A DNA stretch of 54,289 nt, taken from NCBI GenBank assembly GCA_022925895.1, contig JAKSYS010000418.1, positions 1 to 54,289 on the forward strand. The letters run 5' to 3'. Under the pieces are notes generated by a model. The model was not told the DNA's origin. It saw nothing but the letters and a program-made list of their open reading frames with translations, and ran no database searches. The stretch is from Fragilaria crotonensis (lineage: Eukaryota; Bacillariophyta; Fragilariophyceae; Fragilariales; Fragilariaceae). The stretch's first letter is position 1. Each line of letters starts with the position of its first letter. Below, piece after piece: positions 10,483 through 22,064 of the stretch. The translations under genes and the position numbers were made by a program.

Positions 10483-12416
10483 ATGCTGAACGGTTGCAGC
10501 AATGCAATTTCAAGAATCGTTGGCTTGCGCTCTCCTCTCATATGCACAGTGCTCAATGTGTCTTTGCTGTCGGTGATCTTTGTGTTACTTCAGACGAACT
10601 TCCCTGAAAGAATAAATAGATCTCCTACCACAAAGAAGGATTCCGATCGAGTGGTCCTTGTCGGCGTAGATGAAGAAAGAGTTGTTTACACTACACATCA
10701 GTGTTCCTCTGTGCTGGACTACATCCAATATGGCGTCAGTATTAACTCCGAATCAGCCGATGTAACAACGACTGTCAAGACCTATTTACCTTCCATTCAC
10801 GATGTCTGGGAAGAGACGGTTCATCCGAAACTCCTACGTCACGCCATTCGGTGGGCGAAGTTTAAATTGGGAAACAACAAGACGGCGGTGAATTTGGAAA
10901 GATGAGACGCGATTTTACCCAGGTCCACCATGAGTTCATCATTCCGAGACTTCGCAAGTCGCTTGTACGACCAATGGACGACAAGCAAGTACAGAGGATT
11001 CTACGAATAATAGAGGACCGATTGATCGACCCGATCAATAATCCACGCCTAGAGATTATGACATTTGGTGGGTCCGTGGTTCAAGGTTGGCACAGCGAAT
11101 TTCATAACTGGTTCCAACCAGGATTCGAGAATGTAATTGAACCTGATTGTGCTTCGTACGCGTGGCCAGCGCGACTGGAGGCTATACTCAATGAGGTCAT
11201 CTTTCACGGTCAAGATGTCGTGCGTGTCACAAACATGGCAGTGGGAGGGACCACCAGCGATGTTGGAGCGGTAGCATTGGAGTATGGACTCTTACCGCCA
11301 GATCATCCTGGCCCAGATATCATTATCCATTCCTACGGTGTCAATGACGGCAGAAGAGCAGGGGACGACTATGAGAGGTTCAATCTTATGCAAGACTTCA
11401 TCCGTGCGGCCAGAGCGATGAACTGTGATGTTGAAAAGCAACCGTCCATCATCCTCTATGATGACTTCATGGGGTTTTATTCTCATGACATCTATAGAAC
11501 GATGGCATACTCTGAGTATGTGTCGAAGGCTGCAGCATGGTACGATTTGATGGCTGTGAGCTACGCCAACGTATATCGACATACGGTGTTCTCGGGCGAA
11601 GGATTTGGCAACGAAACTGCGGTCGAGCACGAGCCCGGTGGTGACCTCCCAATGTTGGGATGGAGCCTTGAAATCCACCCAGGGATGCTGTACCATTCCA
11701 CGTCTCCTTGGATGTTAGTCTACAACCTGTTGGATAACATGATCAACTCTTGTCAAGACTACGCAACAATGACTCGTTACGAACCTGTGTTTGAAGAGCT
11801 TCCATTGAACCAAATACCAGAATTGACGAAGGACTCCATGCTATCTGATCTTCCAAAGAAGTGGAACGAAAATATTGTAGAGCACACGAAATTGTGTGCC
11901 GAGGCATCCAATAGAAAAGGGAACGTCTGCGCGCCAACTTCTTGGGTTGACAGCGCATTCACTGGCTCGAGGGACAAGCCTAAAATTGACGAGGAGATGG
12001 AACGATTGTTTTTATCAGACAATGAAGGATGGCAACTGGAGGAAATGATAAACTCCAAACCTCGTCCAGGATGGGTTGCCTTTGCGCGAACTGCCACGTT
12101 CACCATCACCGTAAAGGACCACGAAGGCATCACATTTGTGACCATTATCGCCATGAAGAGTTATGGGGCAAAATGGAAGGACAGTCGCGTACGCGTCACT
12201 CTTTTCGACGATGGTCCTTCGGGGAAGGGTCCCATTTCAAATGTTGGGCTTTATGAGATACCCGGATCTCACGATACTACAACCAGCGTGTTGTTTCCAC
12301 ATAAGCTTCACCTGGACGGGGACGGTGTTCCCGAAGGCAACTGGTTGACGGCCCGCTTCGATCTGGTAGGTGGAACTACTTTCAGGATACAAGGCATGCT
12401 CTTCTGCACGCGCTAG
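10483..12416 (+). CDS. Membrane-anchored SGNH/GDSL-like hydrolase, copy 2 (one-base frame break)
   Basis: This is a tandem paralogue of 7686-9656. The first frame ends at 10905 and the second runs to 12416. At about 10896 this copy reads AATTTGGAAAG where copy 1 reads GATTTGGGGAAG, and adding one G restores continuous homology (LGKM / LEKM) and a 644-aa product. It has a membrane helix at ~18-36. The core is strongly conserved: FGGSVVQGWHSEFHNWFQPG, NMAVGGTTSD, SYGVND and LEIHPGMLYHS. All presumed catalytic residues are kept, and the N-terminal ~100 residues are the most divergent part. Conserved catalysis plus a single homopolymer break argue for a functional gene with a sequencing error rather than a pseudogene. 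Confidence 0.78.
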
Positions 12417-12972
12417 GTGGAGCATCGGCTGAACCTTGTTCTGGTGTTGGTTCTGATGCTTTGCTTGAGCCAACCCTTGCAATCGAATTCCGACGTTTTG
12501 AGTCTAGGGCTTTCAATGCCATGCTTCACTGAGAACTGTTAGTATCTGCGAAAAGCCACAATTGGCGCCAACAACATTACTAACACAGTTGCTGAACAAT
12601 TTTTTTTTACTGTCGGAGCGTTATACCTTGAGCCTGTGCCGCTGATGGTATTGTTCGCGTTTCTTCTTTTTCTAGAGTTGGGATCTTTAGGTTCCAGGTC
12701 AAATGATCTCAATGAAAAGCTCGTCAACATCGTTGGCAGCGATGACACTGGGTAATTCATGTTGTAGGCGACATGGGCCATATCGAGGAAATAGACTAAG
12801 TCTTATTATTGACGCACGCAGTCAAAAGTTGGAGCCCCAGAGCTTTGTGGATGACGAACGTTACGAGACTGCGGCAAGCAGTCAAGTATCTGGGAAAGTG
12901 ACAACGGACAACTTAACGTGCTATAGCAAACTAATAATGGCAACAAAACCCGACAGTGAAAGGAAGTTTACA
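12417..12972. other. Intergenic region between SGNH copy 2 and S28 peptidase
   Basis: These genes converge here. Open frames up to 100 codons exist but show no recognisable motif, and no gene is claimed. Confidence 0.45.
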
Positions 12973-14783
12973 TTATTCGTTCAAAGCGATCAGCCACATC
13001 CGTAAAATCCGAATGATATCTTCGTGTCCCTTCGCCAAATCTTCCGTCTCGTCAGGTGATGGCCACTCATGGATCAAATCGGAATGATGGGCACCATTCG
13101 GGAAATTCAATGCCAAGATAGAATCCGACAAGTCGGAGGTATACGACGACACGGACCAACCATCACGTAGTCCATTCGTGAACAATATCCGAGACGTTCG
13201 ATTTATCAAATTCGATTTTTGAAAATGCCACATTCGTACCAACGACGGGGTTGTGGTTTGACTTGGAATCGGCTCATGCAATGGTTTGTCAACCAGGAAA
13301 GTGAAAATTCACGAGGTGGGAAGAACATGCTGTTGGGACCAAATCCAGTTTCCACCACCAAATCACGACAAATTTGAAATTCCCAACTGCGAGCCGTGTC
13401 ACCATCACCCGCACCTGACCAATCTGCGGATGAAATCGTGGCATTGGGACCCGCCGCAATTTCTGTTTGCAAATCAAAGCAAGACGACGACGATGATGAT
13501 TGATAGTCATCTCCACCTTGTTTCAGTTGCAAGAATTTTGAATAACGTTCGACAGGATTGGCGTCACTTGTACTTGGGTCTTTCCCAGAAAAGATACGAC
13601 ACGCCTTGACCAGATCCGTGTCGTTGGTGGGTGGATAATAATCCATGTTAAAGTCAGCATTTGACGCAACTACCAACATTGTGAGTTCTTGTGCCAAAAT
13701 ATCGTTCGACACAATGTATTCCGGGAAACTCTTGACACAAATACCAAATTCCGAAGCAAGCTCGGTTGGAGTTTTCGAACTTTGTACGACGTGGTTATGA
13801 ACGGCCTCCAAAGTCGACTTGACACCGTGGGCACAACCTGGAGATGCTTTGTCCGCAACCTAACGTCAAACCATGATGAGAGGTGAGGGATAAAAACGCT
13901 TTTGACGGTCTTTTCATTCTGCAATGGCGGCACGTACCTTTGTCACAAAATCATAGTATCCATCAGCATCAAAACCAGAACTGTGTTCGTAGAGTTTCAG
14001 AGGGGCGGACGACGCATACCCAATGTCCACAACACTTGGGTAATTCAATCTCATCATTGCAGAGAGGAAACCAGGATAGGAACCTCCGATGGTTATCACC
14101 GGACAATAGGAAGATGATGTTTTGTTGTGCAACGAACATCCCAATTGGACTTGGACATGTCGGATGATGCGGATCCAATCAGCAAGAGCTTGTTCTGGAG
14201 AAAGATAGAGGTCCAATTCATGATTGGTTGCATTGAACCCAACTGGTTGAGAGTTTCCGTAAAATCGATGTTCCGTTTGCAGCACATAGGCACCAAACGA
14301 TTTCGCTAACTTGGTCGAAACAAATGGGTAGAGTATGTTTGTCACCGGGCCTTCCCCACCCAAAATAACGAGAATGGGATGACCAGGACCGGCGAAGTGA
14401 GTACCAGAAACAAAATAGGGATGAGACCATGTGGCGTTGTTGGTTGGATCAAAGTGATCAACCATCTGATTCAAGAACAACATGGGTTCTCCACCACCTC
14501 CAGTGGCAACTCCTCCAGCTTCTGCAGCTCCTCCATTTTTGATTCCTGAAACATCAACTACATGAGAGGCAATTAAAGCGCGATGGCCCACCAAGGAGGC
14601 GATCAGGACGAGACCAGCGCAGAATGATCCCAATTGCAACCATCGATTCTTCGGATTGGAGGACGAGTGGAGTTGTTCACTGGATGCGCTTTCTTCGTCT
14701 TGGTAGTTGACAATCTTCACACCATCTTCGATACTTCCATAGCCTCGTTTGGAACGCTGCTCTTGTCGCTGTGGGTCAGTCAT
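12973..14783 (-). CDS. S28-family serine carboxypeptidase (Pro-X carboxypeptidase-like), membrane-anchored
   Basis: Exon 1 is 14783-13938 and exon 2 is 13859-12973. The 78-bp intron joins YYDFVTK to VADKASPGC in phase 0. S28 enzymes remove C-terminal residues after proline or dipeptides, usually in lysosome-like or secretory compartments. The family marks are VDHFDPTNNATW, GGEGPV, TEHRFYGNSQP and the nucleophile elbow GGSYPGFLSAMMRLNYP (Ser235). The distal Asp and His lie in FTNGLRDGWS and PNGAHHSDL. A hydrophobic segment (~48-66) after a cytosolic tail predicts a type II anchor or uncleaved signal. Near 13216-13220 an A5 run is one base short; adding it joins GIFK to KSNLINRTSRILF and gives 577 aa. 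NGLRDGWS is a slight variant of the usual NGxxDPW. Confidence 0.87.
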
Positions 14784-15491
14784 GTTGTGGTCTAGGGTGA
14801 CGCGCGAAACTGAAATGCAGTGATGCCCTTGATCTTAATTTTGTGGTCGTTGCTTGGGTTGCGCACACGTATCGAACACACATCTCACAAACTTGACACA
14901 ACCCACATACATGTACAGATTGTCTGTGAAACGTACGTGGAACAAGAATATGCATACGAGGTAAATACAGATTTACTTGCACTCGGAGTAGAAGTACTTG
15001 CATGGGTGTAATTTCTCGTTGGCATCGCACGGAAATTCATATTAAAGTTCGTCATTTGCTCGTATTCGACTGATGTTAAAATACGATGTTACTGTACGAG
15101 TACCTGGTACCGGAGCTTCCGTGCCTTCAACTTTTGTCATTCAACTGTAGTACTAGACTATACGTACTTGCAGTACGATCTGTAATCTGCAATCGCCTGC
15201 GCTGCATACTGCACATACACTCGCTGGTCTAACTACGGTAGGAACATACGGTGAATTTGTCTACAGTGCAACAAGTAATCCAGTCCATCACAGTTGACAA
15301 GATCATAGCAGTTGCGGTAATAGCAGAGGGACCTGGGGCCTGGGGGCCCTAATAGACGTAGTACTTCAATCCTTTGTCAATGCATGCACAGGATGTATCG
15401 GTCCTGGAGTAAGATTGAGACTGGAGTACTTTTGACTATAATGCTTGCTGGATCAACTGTACTACCGTAGTTCGTGAAAAAAACAGGGGAC
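14784..15491. other. Intergenic region
   Basis: The stretch lies between the S28 gene start and the amidohydrolase stop. It holds many GTAC palindromes and a GC-rich run (CCTGGGGCCTGGGGGCCC, about 15332). No gene is supported. Confidence 0.45.
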
Positions 15492-16508
15492 CTATGCCGA
15501 TGTTGCAATGCATTGCTCGGTTTCATTGTACGATGGAATGCCAAATACCTTTCTGGCGGCACCGTTAAGTGCCCAGCATCGCTCCGAGGGTGTAAAGCCA
15601 GCCCACACCATGGCCTTGATCGACTCCACTAGTGCTTGACGGATTTGACCTTGAAAGTAGCTTGCATCGGATCCCCACAATAGCTTGGGGATGACGCCGG
15701 CCTCTTTGAATTTCTTGGCATTCTCCAACCCGCCTGGGTATTTGAACGATTTGTCCGGATTCTGAGCAAACATGGCCGAAAGGGATATCCAAACATTTGG
15801 GTACTCGGCAGCCATGGCGATGGACTTGTCCACAAACTCAAAGTTGTAGTAAAACGGACTGTCGGGAGGTAGGAATTCGTGACCAGCATGAAGCAATACA
15901 AAGGTAATGTCTGGATACGCCTTGATCTTGGGAAGCAAAAGTTCTGGGTCCACGTATTCACGACCACAACACGTGACGATATTAAATTGCTCTCCCAATG
16001 GTCCACAAAAGGGTGTAGTTCCAATGTGAATGGCAATCACTTTGGCCCTCGTTGCCTTGTTCACAACGTCCAACACATCGTCCATGGCTGGACTTTGCAG
16101 TGGAAGACATGTGTGAGGAGGTGCAATCTTTACACCCAAAACCTCACTCTTGGTCAAAAAGGTCGCCAAGTGTTCCATTTCCGATTCTCGATGATCCTCC
16201 CACACATTATGAGTCGTATTGAGCGATGCCAAGGAATAAATACGACCCTGACTGTGTGCTGCAATCGCGTGTGTGTACGTGTTCATATCAAACGGCAAGG
16301 ACATTTTTGGATATGGATTGTAGAGCAGTCCAATGGAAATGTTGGCCGATTCCAATTCGGCCACCAACGAGCCGCCGCAATCGAACCACGGAGCAATGTG
16401 CAAATGGGGATCAATAATTTCTCCACATCGCGACAGTTCACTCGCCAAGAGACGATCGGGTGAGGTCCACGTCAGGATGAAGGCAATCAAGTCTTGAATT
16501 CCAACCAT
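15492..16508 (-). CDS. Amidohydrolase-family metal-dependent hydrolase (amidohydrolase_2 type)
   Basis: This is an intronless 338-aa frame with ATG at 16508. It has the TIM-barrel amidohydrolase signatures in order: metal-binding HxH in IIDPHLHIAPW (His35/His37), LGVKIAPP, His161 in IAIHIGTTPF, LLHAGHE (His207/His210), and Asp281 in LLWGSDASYF, followed by NGAARKVFGIP near the C-terminus. Relatives hydrolyse or decarboxylate small cyclic or amide substrates (uronate isomerase-like and decarboxylase-like members), so the substrate is unknown. Upstream, a different frame (to 16708) encodes an Arg/Ser-rich stretch like a mitochondrial or plastid presequence that would fuse to this start with one indel, so the true N-terminus may be longer. 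Confidence 0.82.
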   Translation of the reverse strand: MVGIQDLIAFILTWTSPDRLLASELSRCGEIIDPHLHIAPWFDCGGSLVAELESANISIGLLYNPYPKMSLPFDMNTYTHAIAAHSQGRIYSLASLNTTHNVWEDHRESEMEHLATFLTKSEVLGVKIAPPHTCLPLQSPAMDDVLDVVNKATRAKVIAIHIGTTPFCGPLGEQFNIVTCCGREYVDPELLLPKIKAYPDITFVLLHAGHEFLPPDSPFYYNFEFVDKSIAMAAEYPNVWISLSAMFAQNPDKSFKYPGGLENAKKFKEAGVIPKLLWGSDASYFQGQIRQALVESIKAMVWAGFTPSERCWALNGAARKVFGIPSYNETEQCIATSA

Positions 16509-17301
16509 GATGCTGTTGTTGTTGTTTTCAATTCTTCAGTTGTCTTGCGAAACAAGAGATACGAACTTTCGTTAGAATATAGCGAAGCATGGTAACTTTG
16601 GTCGAACAAGTTACACCGTGTAGACGACAATGGAGAACCCAATGAGGTTGCTCGCAGTGTCACTGCTACCACTCGATTCCAAGCTGATGTTCGCCCGACA
16701 ATCAACAAATCTGTTTCACTTGCTACTACCGTATTGGTCTATCACCACTATACCGGGTACAAGTGCAACAGGTACATGTACTTCTCTCGAGATTGTGGCA
16801 TGACAAACTCGAAAAATGGGGCTCGACTTGTACTCGGCATTCCGAACGTACCTGAATCAGATGCGAGTGCAATAATTGTATTGGTGCCACTTCGACAGAT
16901 TGGACGGGACGGGAAAAGTGAGAGAATGGGTTCTTGCTATCTGCTTGGCGCTTCTGTATTTAGTTGGTACTGTACTACGCGAGGAATCTGTTGCACTGCA
17001 CTACAATACACTGAAGATATATCGTGAATCTTGATGCGTATCTTCGCGTTGATGGACGCCAGTCATCCAACGAACACAGACATAAGACATTCGACATCAA
17101 GTATGACGAGCGCCTTGTCAAGATGACAGTACCGGTACGAAAGATCCAAGTACAGGTACAGAACTGTAAACTGCTTTGAACGTGTAGCACTGGTAGTACT
17201 ACAGTACAATCTAAGATGAACCACATTCAATTCACCTCATGATATATCTATTGTGATTAATGCGGATTCGTATAGATGATCATGAGATTGTTGCGTTGTC
17301 G
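16509..17301. other. Intergenic region
   Basis: It contains the amidohydrolase 5' flank and the 3' flank of the OPR-RAP gene. It is palindrome-rich (GTAC, GGTAC) and nothing else is supported. Confidence 0.45.
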
Positions 17302-19921
17302 TCACAATAATACTACACCAGCGTCGGATAGCTTGCTCCGTAGCCATTCTTGGCTCACTTGGTGTTGTCGTGCTTCTGCCCAGTTCAAATTAATGACATT
17401 CCAACCAAGCTGTTGCAACAAACGACGTTTCGCCTTGGTGGGTCCATTCTCAAGTCGGTTCCCCTCGTTGTCACCAGCAACCGATAGGTAATGGCTGGGA
17501 CCATCACATTCAATGGCTATCCGGCGTTCCACGCATGCCAAGTCGATGGAAAGCATTCCAGGGATGGATTCAAAAGGAGAAATTTCGCATTGGTGGGAAA
17601 ATCCAATGTCCCAAAGTGTGGTTGATACTGTCGTCTCAAATCTGGATGATTCAGTAGTAAATGGAACTCGATCAAGCTGCGTTTGAAGAACTGATGATGG
17701 ACTTGCAAGCGCCATGTCAAACGCTGATGCACAGGCCTGTACGTAAACAACTTGTTTCAATTCTTCAATCGGCAAGTCATCAATGTCCCTTGCTATGAGG
17801 TCCTTCCACAGGTTTGCTAGCATGTCTTTCTGACTCACACCACTAAGGTGGAGGACCACTATAGCGTAGCAAACATTGCACAAATCTTGTGAATTTGCAT
17901 CAGCCAGGAACTCATTCAGGCATCGTTCCAAGGCGGAGAAAAATCCACGCGAATGACTTCCCAATACAGCAAGAGCATATGCGCAATTCGCAATTTCCTG
18001 TGATGATCCATGTTCAACTAACCATTCCGCATGCTCGTCCAGCAATCGAAACAAATTCGGAGACTCGATTTCAAGCTTGGCGCACGCCCATGCGCAGTTT
18101 GCTAACCCTTGTGGAGACCCACCGTTGGCAACAAACATTTCCGCGCGTTCGTCCAGTAGCCGAAACAGATTCGAACACTTCATTCCAAGCGTGCCACATG
18201 CCCAGGTACAGTTTGCTATCACTTGTTGATTTCCATTTTCAAATAACCACTCGGCGTGCGCATCGAGCAATCGAAACAGATTCGGAGACTTTAGTCCAAG
18301 CGCACCACAGGCCCATGCACAGTTTGCAATTTCTTGTGGCTTGGCATCTTCAAAAAGCCACTCCGCGCGCTTGTCGAGCAACATGAACAGATTCGGTGAC
18401 TCAACTCCAAGCGTACCACAAGCCCATATACAGCTTGCGATTTCTTGTTGATTACCATACTTAAACAGCCATTCGGCACGTTCTTCCATCAATCGAAAGA
18501 GATTCGGAGACTCCATTCCAAGCTTGGCACATGCCCAAACGCAATTCGCAATTTCTTGTGGCTTTCCATTTTGAAACATCCATGCTGCGCGTTCGTCGAG
18601 CAATCTGAACAGCTTTTGGGCCGTAATTCCAAGACTACCACATGCCCATATGCAGTTTGCAATTTCCTGCTGGTTTCCATTGAAGAACAACCATTCCGCG
18701 CGTTCGTCCAGCAACCTGGACAGATTAGGAGACTCACTTCCAACTCTAGCGCACGCCCATATACAATTTGCGATGTCCTGTTGATTCCCATTGTGAAACA
18801 GCCATTCCGCACGTTCGTCAATCAACCTGAACAGATTCGGAGACTTTACTATCTAGCTTACCACATGCCCACATACAGTTTGCGATAACCTGTGGATTCC
18901 CAAATTCAAACATCCATTCGGCATGGTCATCCAGCAATCGAAACAGATTCGGAGCCTCAATTCCAAGCGTGGCACACGCCCATGCACAGTTGGCCAAGCC
19001 TTGTGGAGTCATCCCACTTTGAACCAACCATTCGGAGCGCTCGTCCAGCAAGCGAAACATGTCATGACACTCGAATTTGAGCCTACCACATGCCCAGAAA
19101 CAATTCGCAATCTCTTGTGGATTCCCATGTTCAAACATCCATTCCGCAGTCGTTGGCTCGTCCAGCAGTTTCATGATATGGAGCGCAATGGAATCAGCCT
19201 TTAGGGGGAGTCCCATCTTTGCAATGGCATGGACTGTATTGCCCAATTCCCGAGTACCTCCCAGCCATGTGATTCCATGCACATGCAGCTTTGTGTTCAG
19301 GTCTGATAAAAATGCTTCGAACAATGGATCATCGTTTCGCAAATGTCGGATGCGCGCTATTTGCGACATGACAGTGGCATGATTGACAGGATCAAAATAC
19401 TGCTTTTGGTTCTGATACAAACTCAATATTTCTTTCCATTTTCCAGCTTTTCCCAGTGTAATGATTTTCTTATTGATTGATATTGACATTGATTTTGCAT
19501 TTCGGTCCACTTTTTGTGCCCCACGATCAGTTGGTCTTGTCGGATTCAATTCTTGGTCTTGTAATGTTGAGGAATACGATACGTGGCGAGACTCTGGAAA
19601 TCTCTTAGCATGCATGCGATCCCGTCGTTCTCTTTCACATAATAATGACTTGTCCAAAGATGCGATTAGAGAGAGATTTACCATTCCACGTCCATGAAAA
19701 GCGCGCCGTAGAAACGTTGGACTGAGACTGGAAGGGAACGAAATCCCCCTCATTGACCGTGTTTTCGAGGCGAATCTCCCAATCATTGTATTAGGGTCCT
19801 CGTCTAAATGTTGATTATTGTTGATACTAATATCATTGAACCCCCTGGGTAGTCTTCGAATGATTGTATCTCGCACTGTCGACTTTATTCCACCAAAGTT
19901 GATTGTGATGGAATATGACAT
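17302..19921 (-). CDS. OPR-like repeat protein with C-terminal RAP domain (organellar RNA-binding type)
   Basis: About 12 tandem repeats of 37 residues (consensus SPNLFRLLDERAEWLFENG / NQQEIANCIWACGxLGIE) fill the middle. Their pattern, with a PQ-L/I-AN-WA-LG core, fits the octotricopeptide-repeat (OPR) class of helical RNA-binding repeats. The C-terminus is a RAP domain: LSIDLACVERRIAIECDGPS, then PTKAKRRLLQQLGWNVINL. OPR-RAP proteins in algae bind specific plastid or mitochondrial transcripts for processing or translation. The N-terminus is Arg/Ser-rich (IRRLPRGF, MIGRFASKTRSMRG), compatible with organelle import. The frame breaks near 18845-18847: one extra A in an AAA run separates GKLDSK from SPNLFRL. 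Removing it gives one 872-aa protein with the repeat phase intact. Confidence 0.82.
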
Positions 19922-22064
19922 ACGACTGTGACAAGTGGGTTGGGGGAGCAGAACAGCGACATCTACGACAACTTATCATCATATCATCATTCTGTGGGTG
20001 CGGTTTCTTTTGTATCAAGTATCGTACGTACATGGACAGTACCAATACACAGTAGGAAGACATGTACTGTATGACTCAAAAGTCATAAAGTCCAAAAATC
20101 ATTTTTACTTCTCCGTACAGTAGCACCTGGATACTGGCTACACAGATTGTCTGAAGTACCGAGGGTACCATGGTACTGTACAATGTGGTATTTCTTCCAT
20201 GTGTCTACTTTGTACCGTAGTCTCCGTAGGTTGACAGCAACCTACTGGGGTACTGTCGTACTATGCTAAGGAGAATTCGCCGTACAAACTTGCATGTACC
20301 ATTCCACGTGCTGGTATGTTTGTAGTGTAGAATCTACTGGTGCTTATTTAAGGTTCCACTTAACAAGACTTCAAAATGGCGCATGGTCGCATGGACCAAC
20401 AAGGCGCCCACCTCAAAGAGGCGATTCCATTGTTGTTACTTTCTATGATTTGATGCAACATTTTGCTTGGAAGAACTTCTCTCTCAAATATGTACCTTTG
20501 CGAATGCCTTGAATCAGATCAGTTCCGTGGTTTTTGTGATGATGTATCCAACAGAACTCGTCGACTCGAGAGCGTCTTGTAGGCTCGACGTAAGCACACA
20601 AAACCTTGGTTTATGTAGCAAGTGGTACATTTTGAACTGAATATCAGACGAGAACTGCTCCTAGCTAGTAGAGAGCATATATGCGACGAGGGGACTGTGA
20701 CCCGAAGAATTCTGCGTATTCCAGAGTGTCGAATGCTCGAGAGCTACTTAAGCTCTTTGTCTCAGAATAGCATCTGGTACTACCAATTGCGAACCCTCAT
20801 TTCGTTATCGAATGTATCACTCACCTATCCACTTGAGCTTGCGACGAGAACTGCGCCATATTCCTGAAATACATACAGGAACACGTAATCGACGAACTGT
20901 GACAAAACTCGACATATCCCTTCCATATTTAACATGTAAAGAACGCGAAGGGGCTATCCCGATCAAGCTGAAGTGGATGCCATTGAGACCTTTGTTGTGA
21001 ATTTAAGATTTATATCCTATGCAAGCATTTTGAAAGGAGCACCTGGTCAAGGAAAAGACCGTACTTACAAGGTCGTGACGACGATCTTGGATGAACGATT
21101 TCCAAGATCCCAGGCGTTGCGACTTTATTATGAATACCGACTTCAAGTACATTTTTCCAACGCGACATTTCGTAGACATTTCCGTGGCGACAAACAGATC
21201 TGAAGAGTCGTATGACTGCATATGGGTGGATGGCTACTGTAGAAGCCTCTATATGATATATTGGGTTTAAAGTTGAAACGCGTCTACGCAATTTTGACGT
21301 CACTGATTGATGGGCCATCGGCCATCGACCATGGGGACACGTTGAAAGTTGCGCCCATTGAATTGATGTGAGGATTAGGCCCTCCCGCAAGGATCCATCG
21401 ATCAACATAGTTAGAGGACCTGTGTTAATCATCGAGAGTAGACTACAGAAGGAGTACAAGCACCAATTGATATGCAGAGGTTAATGACAAAGATCGAAAG
21501 CTAAGTCTCGCCCGTCACCAGCGTTGACACATGACCGAGTTGCTTCATTCAGTGCTGAGCGCAAGTTAATCAATTGCATATTCTAATTCGTTATAACAAA
21601 ACAGTCCATCGTACCGTCTCTGCTTGCAATCTCGTTGGCGGCGTGATTGCACTAATTGCTTGTTTTGGTTTGACCAGCGGCTCTAACAAATGACAAACTA
21701 CTCTCACCACTGTACCAGTATTAACCGACCAACATACTTGATCATGCCAGAACAAATTTCCATTAGATTCTGTTTTAACGTAGACCCTTGCCTGCGAAAG
21801 AGATATTGATAAACTATTCCGAGCGAGATGGCTCTTGAGGTCGCCGACGTGTTTGAAAGTCGACGACGAGCAACTGACTGGGACTTCATCGTTCTCGCGT
21901 CGTACAAACAATTATTTCCTCGAACTCACTGACTCGTTATTGAATCATAGTGGTCAATACAATTTGACAAGGAGGAGCAGGTAAGCTATAACGTTCCCCT
22001 GAAGCCGTTCTTAGGCAATTTACATCAAATCAACAAGCCCTCGATTGTTCCGTGGCTAGATTCG
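19922..22064. other. Long gene-poor interval
   Basis: This 2.1-kb stretch has only short open frames without recognisable motifs. It has dense GTAC/TACGGTAC palindromes at 20030-20290 and a TGACGTCA site (21295-21302). No gene is claimed; decayed repeats are possible. Confidence 0.45.

Noticed and set aside
21591-21911. 106-codon minus-strand open frame
   Set aside because: No domain, no upstream signals and isolated in a gene-poor gap.
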